In this document: one piece after another, positions 28,003 through 36,345 of the stretch
Layout of the letters: every line of letters begins with the position of its first letter
How positions within the stretch are numbered: the first letter of the stretch is position 1
Source: Rossellomorea aquimaris TF-12
Lineage (GTDB): Bacteria; Bacillota; Bacilli; Bacillales; Bacillaceae_B
DNA: 64,000 bases
Direction: 5' to 3'
NCBI RefSeq assembly: GCF_001648555.1
Contig: NZ_LQXM01000025.1
Location: 1-64,000, forward strand
Notes under the pieces: model-generated
The model's database searches: none
Told to the model about the DNA's origin: nothing
Seen by the model: only the letters and a program-made list of their open reading frames with translations
Made by a program: the position numbers and the translations under genes

Positions 28003-28677
28003 TTAATATAGTGAGATATGGGTAGGCATATTAGTAATATAGTAACCGCCGCCAACACTGTATTGACCACCGTAAAGTGAATCATAACCATAAACTCGGT
28101 ATTTAGAACCTGGATACAGGATGCGTGAGAATTCTAGTGAATTATCACTATTTCTCTTCCATAGGTTAATAGGTTTATTTATGACTACGTAACTGTAACT
28201 AGGTGGAGCTGCATTATACTCTTCTTCATGATCTATAAAGCTCCTAGCCCCCAGATACCTAGTTTTATAATATGTATTATTGAGATTGGATACTACTACG
28301 CCACTATCGGAGGCATGAATAAACTCGTTATCACCTACATATATCCCCGAGTGTGACGGACCAGCCTTGTATGTAGTGAAAAACACTAAATCTCCAGCTT
28401 GAAGTTCACTATCGCTAATCTTTTCCCCTTGATAGAATTGATCAGCACTTGTTCTAGGTAAAGAAATTCCGTGGTTTGAAAAGACATAGGTTAAGAATCC
28501 TGAGCAATCAAATCCAGAAGGAGTGGTACCTCCCCATTTATAAGGTACACCTGTGAATTTCTTAGCAAAATTCACAATTTGAGTTCCACTTGTAGAAGCT
28601 TCAACACCAGACTGACCTGACAACATCACGACCATAGACAAGAGAACAACAACAGAGAGCTTTAGTAGTTTTTTCAT
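28003..28677 (-). CDS. Secreted NlpC/P60 endopeptidase with a novel C-terminal domain
   Basis: Exported peptidoglycan endopeptidase, probably cleaving D-Glu-mDAP-type bonds. 224 aa: signal peptide (1-27, ending GVEAS), NlpC/P60 domain (about 35-145) with the catalytic Cys in FDCSGFLTYVF, His in SHSGIYVGD and FIHASDSG, then a C-terminal domain (about 165-224) with INLWKR, LEFSRILYPG, YRVYGYDS and SVGGGYYITNM. That last domain also occurs in the proteins at 30348, 37887 and 39265. It is not a domain I can name; SH3-like by pattern only. No signs of decay. Confidence 0.9.
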   Translation of the reverse strand: MKKLLKLSVVVLLSMVVMLSGQSGVEASTSGTQIVNFAKKFTGVPYKWGGTTPSGFDCSGFLTYVFSNHGISLPRTSADQFYQGEKISDSELQAGDLVFFTTYKAGPSHSGIYVGDNEFIHASDSGVVVSNLNNTYYKTRYLGARSFIDHEEEYNAAPPSYSYVVINKPINLWKRNSDNSLEFSRILYPGSKYRVYGYDSLYGGQYSVGGGYYITNMPTHISLY

Positions 28678-28783
28678 TCGAAATCTCCTAGCAATGTTTT
28701 GTTAATACAATCTTAATATAGATTAAACTTTCAAAACATTTCATTTATGTTAAAATTTCAACATAATATGACAATTGGATTAC

Positions 28784-28807
28784 AAAAAAAAAAAAAAAAA
28801 AAAAAAA
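28784..28807. repeat. 24-base homopolymeric A tract
   Basis: An uninterrupted run of 24 A residues about 107 bp upstream of the NlpC/P60 start, and five bases from the left direct repeat of the insertion element described next. It is prone to slippage. Confidence 0.9.
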
Positions 28808-28869
28808 CTAAGACATTTTTGTTAACGGGTTCGGTTTTCGAGTACAAAAACTAAATTAGCACACCAATT

Positions 28870-28907
28870 AGAAGTCCAATTCGCAACTGAATTGGACTTC
28901 TCTTTTT
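28870..28907 (+). terminator. Orphan terminator-like hairpin
   Basis: agaagtccaattc / gaattggacttct with a 6-nt loop and T6. No gene on the plus strand precedes it, so it could end a short RNA starting near 28810 or block read-in to the element. Confidence 0.7.
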
Positions 28908-29143
28908 TGTTGATTTATTAGGGTTTTTATATAAAAAGATGACAAATTCGCACCCGAAATCGTACATCTTTTAACAGGGTGACAAAAGTTATTGTCGTCG
29001 TGCGAATTGATATGATAATTCTAATTGGGGTGTTAAAAATTCAGAGGGGGGCTATTGGTTTTATATGTTAAAATAAAAGAAGCTTACTGTAATAACTGGA
29101 GATGATGTTTAACTGTTGAGTAAAAGTTGGGGGGAATTTAACT

Positions 29144-29554
29144 ATGAAATTTAGTAAAACATATATTGATAATTTCTTTAATAACATAAATGATTATCAT
29201 TCAATGGTCGAATTGTTTACTATAGCATATACTGAATTAAAAGAACAAAGCTCCTTACCTGATTGGTATGTTGAATTAAGAGAGATAATTAATTGGCAAG
29301 CACATTCCGATAGGTCGGGAGTTTGGACATATTATGAAATATTAAATGATACTTCAGCCACAACACTTATAAGTAGACTTAGAGCAAAAGAAGAAAATGA
29401 AATTCTTACTATGTATATGATGGGGATAAATAAATGCAGTAATGAAACCATAATGGAACAGATTGATAATTGGATTTTGGAGAATGAAGAGAAGATATAC
29501 CAACACTTAAGTAATATATTTATAAGTAATAAACATTGGTTTTATAGTATCTAA
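29144..29554 (+). CDS. Hypothetical protein inside the insertion element
   Basis: 136-aa soluble protein that I do not recognise. It has a TTGGGGGGAA ribosome site before ATG, no signal peptide and no membrane segment. It is rich in acidic and aromatic residues (LPDWYVELREIINWQAHSDRSGVWTYYEIL) and predicted mostly helical. Small acidic proteins of this kind include immunity proteins, but nothing here proves that. It lies between the two inverted repeats of a presumptive insertion and is followed by a hairpin at 29606-29645, so it appears to be a self-contained cargo gene. Confidence 0.65.
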   Translation: MKFSKTYIDNFFNNINDYHSMVELFTIAYTELKEQSSLPDWYVELREIINWQAHSDRSGVWTYYEILNDTSATTLISRLRAKEENEILTMYMMGINKCSNETIMEQIDNWILENEEKIYQHLSNIFISNKHWFYSI

Positions 29555-29605
29555 TTCAAAACTAACAACTGTCTTAAGGGCATTTTATGTTGCCATAATA
29601 TAAGT

Positions 29606-29645
29606 AAAAGGACTTGGAACCATATCGGTCGCCAAGCCTTTTTAT
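29606..29645 (+). terminator. Terminator after the cargo gene
   Basis: aaaaggacttgg and ccaagcctttt pair (one mismatch) around a 15-nt loop and end in T5. It lies about 50 bp after the 136-aa gene. Confidence 0.6.
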
Positions 29646-29765
29646 GCTAATTTACCTACCCAATTGGATGCTAATTCTAATGCGAATTACTATGTGAATA
29701 GCACTGTTTATTCAAATTTTGTACTTCAAAACAGAACCCGTTACATTTTTGTCCTAGGGTTTTTT

Positions 29766-30161
29766 TTACGAAAATTCTGGCCAGTTTTTCTGATATTCAT
29801 CGTTCTCAATTTTGTCAAGAGTTCTATATTGAAATGGTTCTAATTCATCTTTTTTTACTTTAATATGTTCAACCGCCATCTCGTATGGTATTAATTCAAA
29901 ATGTTCTTGGTTTTCAGAAACTAAATAGATGCCATTTACTTTCCCTCTGTTTTTACGATCTATCGTAATAATAGAAGGGTAAAATGTATTATTGTTGGCC
30001 ATTAAGATTGCTTTTGCAGAAATAATTTCATTTTCATCTATTTCAATAGGATCATTACTGATACGATCTAATAGTTTTGTAGCCCATCCTTGTTTTTTGT
30101 AACCGCCAATAATTTTAGGAGGGCTACTATTATTTATATTCTGTTCTGAATTGTTGCTCAT
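29766..30161 (-). CDS. Hypothetical protein
   Basis: 131 aa, not recognised. The N-terminus is polar and low complexity (SNNSEQNINNSSPP), followed by a mixed alpha/beta segment with IIGGYKKQGWATKLLDRI and ITIDRKNRGKVNGIYLVSENQEHFELIPYEMAVEHIKV. No signal peptide or membrane helix. GGAGGGAG lies in front of the ATG. Its 3' end lies 14 bp from the right direct repeat of the insertion, so the element may have displaced its terminator. Confidence 0.65.
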   Translation of the reverse strand: MSNNSEQNINNSSPPKIIGGYKKQGWATKLLDRISNDPIEIDENEIISAKAILMANNNTFYPSIITIDRKNRGKVNGIYLVSENQEHFELIPYEMAVEHIKVKKDELEPFQYRTLDKIENDEYQKNWPEFS

Positions 30162-30347
30162 TTCTAAAAACTCCCTCCGCCAAACAACTTAAAAATTAAT
30201 TCTTTAATAGAGTAGCATATTCAAATTTGAAAGACAATTTCACACTTATTATATTATATTTACCATTTTACATAAAAAAGCAAGAAAAACAATAGGGAAA
30301 ATTCGGAATAATTAACCAATTATACCATTAATTTGTATAATTAGCCA

Positions 30348-31304
30348 CTACATTCCTCCTCTATCTATTTTTGAAATTAAAATGTAAGACTTAGGAGCTT
30401 TTGTCTTTAAAATATTTCTTGTAGATTCACTGTTGTAGAAAAACGCAAAACACTCTGCAAAATATTCTTCGCTATAATTTTGGTAATATCCTGTATATGG
30501 AAAAATATTCTTCGCTTCCTCTTTCCACACCGATTCAAACTCATTAGAGAAAGATAGACGATTAAGGATGACTTTATCAATTGTATGACCTGCTTCATGT
30601 AGAATTAAATTGATTGACCCATGGCCAGTTCCGATAGATAACTTTGAGATATTTAAGGCGATAACCTTCCCCCCACCAATACCAGGCACATCATCCCACG
30701 TCTTTCCTGTTTCTTCCCACCCTCTTGGTACTTTTCCTTTTAAATGTGAAAATTCATTAAGGTCTGTAATGTTTGTAGAAATTAATTTTATATGAACAGT
30801 GTTCTTATCTAATTCCTTTAAAAGGTATAAAGGCAATTTGTATAATATCTCTTTAACCTGTTTTATTCTTTCTGCATTTTCATCTTGAGTAGATAGATTG
30901 ATAATAATTTGATCAACTAATTTTTCTTTTTCTTCTAAATCTTGATTGAAATAAAAATCTTTTTTAACTTTCTCAATTTTCCACTTTGATGGAGTGTTAT
31001 ACATAATATATCCTTTCATATTCGTAACTACATATGAACCACCAACAGAGAATTGTAAGTTAACTGGATTGTATGCATACACACGATACGTTTCACCAGG
31101 ATATAATATTCTTGAAAAGACTAGGCGATTACTTTCCTTTTTCCATAAGTTTATGGGCTTAGTAATGGTTAGTTTTCCTATTTGTCCAACTTTAAGCTCC
31201 ATCCCATCCCAATATACTTTTGCGTCTGCTATTCTTGGAGAATAAATAATAGAAAAGACAAAAATAATTATCATAACTTTATGAATAATTCCATTACGAT
31301 ACAT
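30348..31304 (-). CDS. Secreted ATLF/PPEP-like metallopeptidase with the novel domain
   Basis: Exported zinc peptidase resembling the anthrax lethal factor-like (ATLF, M34) family, which includes Pro-Pro endopeptidases that cut surface proteins. 318 aa: signal peptide (1-28), the shared domain (about 29-105; WDGMELKVGQIGKL, INLWKK, FSRILYPGETYRVY, SVGGSYVVTNM), and the peptidase domain (about 125-318) with the zinc motif HEAGH at residues 236-240 and YSEEYFAECFAFFY near 278-290, the expected third ligand. The ATG at 31304 is the only good start. Targets are unknown; the neighbouring S-layer proteins are candidates. Confidence 0.82.
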   Translation of the reverse strand: MYRNGIIHKVMIIIFVFSIIYSPRIADAKVYWDGMELKVGQIGKLTITKPINLWKKESNRLVFSRILYPGETYRVYAYNPVNLQFSVGGSYVVTNMKGYIMYNTPSKWKIEKVKKDFYFNQDLEEKEKLVDQIIINLSTQDENAERIKQVKEILYKLPLYLLKELDKNTVHIKLISTNITDLNEFSHLKGKVPRGWEETGKTWDDVPGIGGGKVIALNISKLSIGTGHGSINLILHEAGHTIDKVILNRLSFSNEFESVWKEEAKNIFPYTGYYQNYSEEYFAECFAFFYNSESTRNILKTKAPKSYILISKIDRGGM

Positions 31305-31611
31305 TAAGAAACGCCCCTTTCTATAAAGTGAATATTATTTTTTATTATACTGTGATTTACAAACTCTTCGAAGAGATTTTACTATTAAATGAATAATAAT
31401 TAAGAAGAAATAGTGCGGGATAGTGAATTGGAAAATGAGAGATTCTATGAAAGGACTTCGTTTCTTTAAAAATAGCATAAAGAAGATGTCGAAAGCATGA
31501 GAAGTTTGCCTTCACTGAAAATTTAATTCAAGATGAACTTGTCGAAAAAACTCTAATACACGTATAATATGCTTTAGTGACAAATTAAAAGATTGACAGG
31601 AGTACTTCACA
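31305..31611. other. AT-rich divergent intergenic region
   Basis: About 300 bp between the divergent ATLF-type gene and the MBOAT gene. It contains an unlikely 17-codon ORF near 31447 without a ribosome site; nothing else can be supported. Confidence 0.3.
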
Positions 31612-33033
31612 TTGATATTCAATTCCTATGAATTCCTTTTCGGTTTTTTGCCGGTTACTCTGATTCTTTATTTTTTAATAAATAAAATTGGTAATAGCAA
31701 AAGCTTTTCAAAATGGTGGCTAATCTTTACCTCTTTATTTTTCTATGGATTTTGGAATGAGAATTATTTGCTATTAATCATCGTATCTATTTTTACTAAT
31801 TATTTTATAGGCAAAATGTTTAGTAAGTCCGTTTCCAAGAGAAAAGGTATTTTGATCTTTGGCATTTTTTTTAACCTTTCTTTATTAGGTTATTTCAAAT
31901 ATTATGATTTTTTCATCGAAACCGTTAACAAACTATTTTCATTTAATATTCCTTTTCTTCATCTTGCTTTACCATTGGCTATAAGTTTTTTTACTTTTCA
32001 ACAAATTGCTTATATCGTAGATTCTTACAGAGGAGAAACTAAAGACTATACATTTAGGGACTATGCACTGTTTGTTTTGTTTTTTCCTCAGTTAATTGCT
32101 GGCCCAATCGTCCATCACAAGGAAATGATGCCTCAATTCCAGAATTCTGTAGGTATTAACTATGAAAACATAAGCAAAGGTTTATATATTTTCTCAATCG
32201 GTTTGTTCAAAAAAGTAGTGTTAGCTGATACATTTAGTGTTTGGGCGACAACAGGTTTCTCACACCCCTCGCAGTTAACATTTATTGAGTCTTGGATATC
32301 TTCCTTATCTTATACTTTACAATTATATTTTGATTTTAGTGGGTATACTGACATGGCTATAGGGGTAGCTCTTTTATTGAATATTAAACTACCTGCAAAC
32401 TTTTTATCTCCATATAAAGCAAGAGATATTCAAGATTTTTGGAGACGTTGGCATATTACATTAAGTCGGTTTTTAACCCAATATTTATATATTCCATTAG
32501 GAGGAAACAAGTTAGGTTTATTTAGAACCTATTTAAATATTTTCATTGTATTCTTTTTAAGTGGATTATGGCATGGTGCTGGTTGGACCTTTATCATTTG
32601 GGGAATTCTACACGGAATCGCCTCAATTACCAGCAGATACTGGAAGAGTCTTGGCAAACCCCTTCCACATTGGTTCGCTTGGTTTGTTACCTTTCAATTT
32701 GTCAATGCTGCCTGGGTTTTCTTCAGAGCCGACGATGTAAATGATGCACTTAGCATTTTAAAGAGTATGATTTCTATTCAAGAATTACCACGCATTGTTA
32801 ATTGGGACTATTTGTATTCTCTAAATATCATTGAGTTATCTAGTAGCTCACTATTGAAATTATCTTTATTTCTATTAGGTGGACTTGTGATTGTATTATG
32901 TACAAAGAATTCTATTGAAAAGATGGAATCTATGAAATTAGATTGGAATCTTGCGTTTTTCACCGTAATTCTATTTATCCTTTCTATTTTGAACATGACA
33001 AAAGTTAGTGAATTTCTATACTTTAATTTTTAG
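31612..33033 (+). CDS. MBOAT family O-acyltransferase (AlgI/DltB-like)
   Basis: Polytopic membrane-bound O-acyltransferase that moves acyl groups across the membrane for O-acetylation of a surface polymer. 473 aa with about 11 membrane segments; motifs FFPQLIAGPIVHHKEMMPQF, LYFDFSGYTDMAIG, FWRRWHITLSRFLTQYLYIPLGGNK and the catalytic histidine in SGLWHGAGWTFIIWG. The start is TTG at 31612 with AGGAG nine bases upstream. An SGNH-like partner follows eight bases later, the usual two-component arrangement. The acceptor is unknown; the nearby wall polymer is a reasonable guess. Confidence 0.92.
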   Translation: MIFNSYEFLFGFLPVTLILYFLINKIGNSKSFSKWWLIFTSLFFYGFWNENYLLLIIVSIFTNYFIGKMFSKSVSKRKGILIFGIFFNLSLLGYFKYYDFFIETVNKLFSFNIPFLHLALPLAISFFTFQQIAYIVDSYRGETKDYTFRDYALFVLFFPQLIAGPIVHHKEMMPQFQNSVGINYENISKGLYIFSIGLFKKVVLADTFSVWATTGFSHPSQLTFIESWISSLSYTLQLYFDFSGYTDMAIGVALLLNIKLPANFLSPYKARDIQDFWRRWHITLSRFLTQYLYIPLGGNKLGLFRTYLNIFIVFFLSGLWHGAGWTFIIWGILHGIASITSRYWKSLGKPLPHWFAWFVTFQFVNAAWVFFRADDVNDALSILKSMISIQELPRIVNWDYLYSLNIIELSSSSLLKLSLFLLGGLVIVLCTKNSIEKMESMKLDWNLAFFTVILFILSILNMTKVSEFLYFNF

Positions 33034-33041
33034 GTGATTAT

Positions 33042-34622
33042 ATGAACCCTTATCTGAATTGGTTAAAAAAAGTAATAATCGCTTTCGTTCTATTTGTAAT
33101 CAGTATTGTTCTACCTATCATTTCATTTAATTATTATATTGACCCTCTTTGGTTATTCGGTCATAAAAATCAATGGAATGATATACAACAAGGATTTAAC
33201 GAGCGACAGCAAAAAGTGAATAAATGGACTTTCTCTGAAAGCAAAAAACAGACCGATGCTTTATTATTGGGTAGTAGCCGCTCAACCTATTTAAACGAAC
33301 ATGATTTTAAGGGTATCAATGTCTACAATTTTGCTGTTAGTTCTATGCAAGTCGAGGAATATGAAGGGTATGTAGAATATGCTAAATCTCAAACAGGAAA
33401 AGAATTTGACTATATTTTTTTAGGATTGGATTTTTTTGCAAGCAATACATTTCGACCTGCTCCAGAAAAAAAGCCATCCTATTATATTGAGAATACAAAC
33501 AGCTATCTATACCGTCTTAAATCATTAGCCTCCATTGATACTCTTAAAAAAAGCATAGTGGATTTCCAATCATCTAGAATTAATAAGCCAACGTTTATTG
33601 ACCATCGCTATTATTCAAGGACAAATATTGCCAAACCTTTTAGTGCACCAATTGATCTTGTGAATAGACGTATTGAAACAAATATCTATGAACATTATCA
33701 AATGCCTGAACGCTATAAATATGATTCAAATATTAAAGATATGCTCATTCGATTAAAGGAGAAAAACCCTCATACAGAGTTTATCGTCTATACTACACCT
33801 ATTACGTATCCGAGAATGGCCGTTGAACTGCAACAAAAAGAATATTGGCAAGGGTACACAAATTGGTTAACAGATATTGTAGATGTTTTCGGTGAAGTAC
33901 ATCACTTTATGACGGTAAATAAGGTAACAACAAATCTTAGCAATTTTGTTGATTCTCATCATTTCAAACCAGAGATCGGCTCTGATATCATTGATCATAT
34001 TTGGAATAAATCTAATCAAACTAACGAGAATTTTGGGGTCGATATTACCAAGAAGAATATTGATGAATCGATAAAATCAACTAAGCGAGACTTAAAGGAA
34101 TATGAGAATTCAATATTCTCTTACTTAGAACCGATAAAAGGCACTAAAATCTTTGAATGGAACACTGCTAGGTTCCAGGGACCATTAAAATCTAGTTCAA
34201 TATTAGATCAAACACATCCTTTTCAAATAGTCGGACTTAAAGGTGATTTTCAATTTATTAATAAAGATTCTTCTTTACTCATTCAACCAACGAATGTTAA
34301 ATCATCACCCCTTATTCAACTTGGTTATCAACTTGATGAATCTATAGAAACAAAGAGTGAGAAAAGATTATCTGTGATTATTTCTTTAAAGGGATTGGTG
34401 AAAAATCCTGGGGATGTCCAGCTTTTCATTCAGGATCAGGCTAACGATACGTGGGAAGGGGTAAATTACAATACAATTATCAGTCCTAATCAAACACGTG
34501 CATTCAAGGTAAGCAAAGTAATTCGTGACCATCCTTCTTCTGTTTTATTCGGGATTAAGTGGACAGCAGATAATGAGTCTGAATGGGTTCAAATTGAAAA
34601 AGTAGAAGTATTTGAAGAATGA
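33042..34622 (+). CDS. Membrane-anchored SGNH/DltD-like partner of the MBOAT protein
   Basis: Probable extracytoplasmic acetyltransferase partner. 526 aa: one N-terminal membrane anchor (about 10-30), then an SGNH-like domain with ALLLGSSRSTYL (nucleophile Ser in GSSRS) and the distal VDSHHFKPEIG (Asp/His pair), as seen in MBOAT-linked proteins. The C-terminal region (about 360-526) is beta-rich and unassigned. It is in an operon with the upstream MBOAT gene. The function is inferred from pairing and motif positions rather than strong family identity. Confidence 0.78.
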   Translation: MNPYLNWLKKVIIAFVLFVISIVLPIISFNYYIDPLWLFGHKNQWNDIQQGFNERQQKVNKWTFSESKKQTDALLLGSSRSTYLNEHDFKGINVYNFAVSSMQVEEYEGYVEYAKSQTGKEFDYIFLGLDFFASNTFRPAPEKKPSYYIENTNSYLYRLKSLASIDTLKKSIVDFQSSRINKPTFIDHRYYSRTNIAKPFSAPIDLVNRRIETNIYEHYQMPERYKYDSNIKDMLIRLKEKNPHTEFIVYTTPITYPRMAVELQQKEYWQGYTNWLTDIVDVFGEVHHFMTVNKVTTNLSNFVDSHHFKPEIGSDIIDHIWNKSNQTNENFGVDITKKNIDESIKSTKRDLKEYENSIFSYLEPIKGTKIFEWNTARFQGPLKSSSILDQTHPFQIVGLKGDFQFINKDSSLLIQPTNVKSSPLIQLGYQLDESIETKSEKRLSVIISLKGLVKNPGDVQLFIQDQANDTWEGVNYNTIISPNQTRAFKVSKVIRDHPSSVLFGIKWTADNESEWVQIEKVEVFEE

Positions 34623-34627
34623 CATTT

Positions 34628-34668
34628 TGACGTTTTCTAGTCTTATCGGAAAGCGTCATTTTTTATTT
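34628..34668 (+). terminator. Terminator after the SGNH-like gene
   Basis: tgacgttttc pairs with ggaaagcgtca (one wobble), then T6. It separates the O-acylation pair from the S41 gene. Confidence 0.65.
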
Positions 34669-34696
34669 TCAAAATTAATCTTTTACTATAAACTTT

Positions 34697-34727
34697 TTGT
34701 TAAATATTCCGTTACTACTATTATAAA
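34697..34727 (+). promoter_or_regulatory. Predicted promoter of the S41 peptidase gene
   Basis: TTGTTA followed after 18 bp by TTATAA (or TATAAA), about 30 bp upstream of the start. Confidence 0.45.
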
Positions 34728-34752
34728 ACTATTTACTGAGAAAGGATTTATT

Positions 34753-36153
34753 ATGACAAGGATTACCCATATTTGTTTTATTGTTTTTTTATTTGTGTTT
34801 TCTTTTTCAATTCCCTCTAATGCTCAATCGAATGATATTTTAGAAGAGGTACGTGAAAACATAAAAAATCATTATTATAAAACAGTTGATGACCATATTC
34901 TTAATTTGTCTTCATTAGAAGAGATTCTTTCCAATCTAGATCCTTATTCAACATACTTTTCACCTGAGACCAACTCATCTTTTCAAAATTCGATCAATAA
35001 TAAATATATTGGGATAGGAATTGCCCTTTCTCATGAACATAACAAATATATTATAGAGCATGTTTACCCTTCATCTCCTGCTGACCTTGTAGGTATTGAG
35101 GAAGGGGATCAAATTTTGCAAGTAGACGGGGTATCTATCGTAGAATTAAGTACAGAAGAAGTATTACATAGGTTAAAAGGAGAGGTTAATACTGAGATAT
35201 CGTTAACGATAAAAAGGCTTGATCAAACAAAGCGCTTTTTATGTATGAGAGAGTATATTACCCTTCCCACTGTAACCTTTAAAAAGTTAGGAGAAAATGT
35301 GGGATATTTATCTATAAGCAGCTTTAGTCAAAGCATGGTTAGTGAGCTAGACTATTGGATTAACCAATTTCCCGATACTGACGACTGGATTATTGATCTT
35401 CGAAACAATCCTGGAGGATATGTCTCTGCTGCTCTAAAGATGATTGGAATGTTTCCAAATGTTGAAGATGCAATTATTGTTGAAAATCAATATGGTAGAG
35501 ACATGATTCATCCACTTTATCAAAATAGCAAATTTAAAAACCGAGTGGCTTTATTAACAAATTCATTTAGTGCCAGTGCATCAGAAATTGTCACAGCAGC
35601 TGTAAAGAATACGAAAAATGTACAAATTTACGGAGGTCAAACATATGGAAAAGGATTGATGCAATCAATCATTCCTCTTTCTAACTCTGGTTCTCTTAAA
35701 TTGAGCACGTATCAGTTTTATACACCAACTGGAGAAGAAATCCATAAAAAAGGAATAGCACCAAATATCCAAACACTTCTACCCTTAAAAGATGCACACC
35801 ATGACTTGATTCATGCCAGGTACCCATCTTACAAGAGAATAGCTTCATTAACATCCATTTCAACCACCTCACTGTTTTCTGTTTCATTTAGTCAATTGGT
35901 GGATGTGACTTCCTTTCAGCATTCTATGGTTACGTTGGAAACATTAGGTGGAAAAAACGTATCCGTCATTCTTTATGGGAACAATCAGAATCTGTTTGTC
36001 CAGCCTATGGAGGAATTAATTCCAAACGAAAGATATGTACTTATCCTTCATCCTGGATGGCATTCAAGTGACGGAAAAGCTTCTACAGTAGGAACTATTT
36101 TAGATATTCAAGTTTCCAACAACGAAACTATCAATCCGGTAGATATTGAATAA
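34753..36153 (+). CDS. Secreted S41 C-terminal processing peptidase with Ig-like tail
   Basis: CtpA-type serine protease. 466 aa from the ATG at 34753, where a signal peptide begins (MTRITHICFIVFLFVFSFS, ending SNAQS); an upstream in-frame start at 34612 has none. A PDZ domain (about 80-165, YIGIGIALSHEHN ... GDQILQVDGVSI) is followed by the S41 domain (about 170-345) with the nucleophile in NSFSASASEIV and the lysine in YGKGLMQ. The last 100 residues resemble the Ig-like (Big_5) modules of the S-layer protein. Such a fusion is not common and suggests targeting to, or acting on, the S-layer. Confidence 0.88.
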   Translation: MTRITHICFIVFLFVFSFSIPSNAQSNDILEEVRENIKNHYYKTVDDHILNLSSLEEILSNLDPYSTYFSPETNSSFQNSINNKYIGIGIALSHEHNKYIIEHVYPSSPADLVGIEEGDQILQVDGVSIVELSTEEVLHRLKGEVNTEISLTIKRLDQTKRFLCMREYITLPTVTFKKLGENVGYLSISSFSQSMVSELDYWINQFPDTDDWIIDLRNNPGGYVSAALKMIGMFPNVEDAIIVENQYGRDMIHPLYQNSKFKNRVALLTNSFSASASEIVTAAVKNTKNVQIYGGQTYGKGLMQSIIPLSNSGSLKLSTYQFYTPTGEEIHKKGIAPNIQTLLPLKDAHHDLIHARYPSYKRIASLTSISTTSLFSVSFSQLVDVTSFQHSMVTLETLGGKNVSVILYGNNQNLFVQPMEELIPNERYVLILHPGWHSSDGKASTVGTILDIQVSNNETINPVDIE

Positions 36154-36345
36154 ATATATATAGATTAAGAAAAACTTGAAATATTGAGTGATTCTAACAA
36201 TATTTCTATCTATTGGATATTATATTAATGCCAAACTACGGTTTGATTAAACTACATTTACAAAAAGGATTTTCGATAGATATTCATATACTATATAAGA
36301 GGTAATTTAATTGAGTTACTTTACTTCTTTAAGGATGTGACAATC

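Larger units (their letters stand above)
28813..29752. mobile_element. Small inverted-repeat-bounded insertion carrying one gene
   Basis: Left terminus 28824-28849 and right terminus 29717-29742 are inverted repeats of 26 bp matching at 23 positions (aacgggttc...agtacaaaa). They are flanked outside by identical 10-bp direct repeats, ACATTTTTGT, at 28813-28822 and 29743-29752, the layout of a transposed element with target duplication. Inside are a 136-aa orphan gene, a perfect 13-bp stem terminator (28870-28907) and a second hairpin (29606-29645). No transposase is encoded, so it would be non-autonomous. The structure is read directly from sequence; the mobility is inferred. Confidence 0.6.

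Noticed and set aside
28945..29008. Inverted repeat AATTCGCAC ... GTGCGAATT inside the insertion as a separate operator.
   Set aside because: Only 9 bp with a 46-bp spacer and no gene-proximal position; recorded but not called.
31447..31500. 17-codon cationic peptide frame (MKGLRFFKNSIKKMSKA).
   Set aside because: No ribosome site or promoter; a chance frame is more likely.
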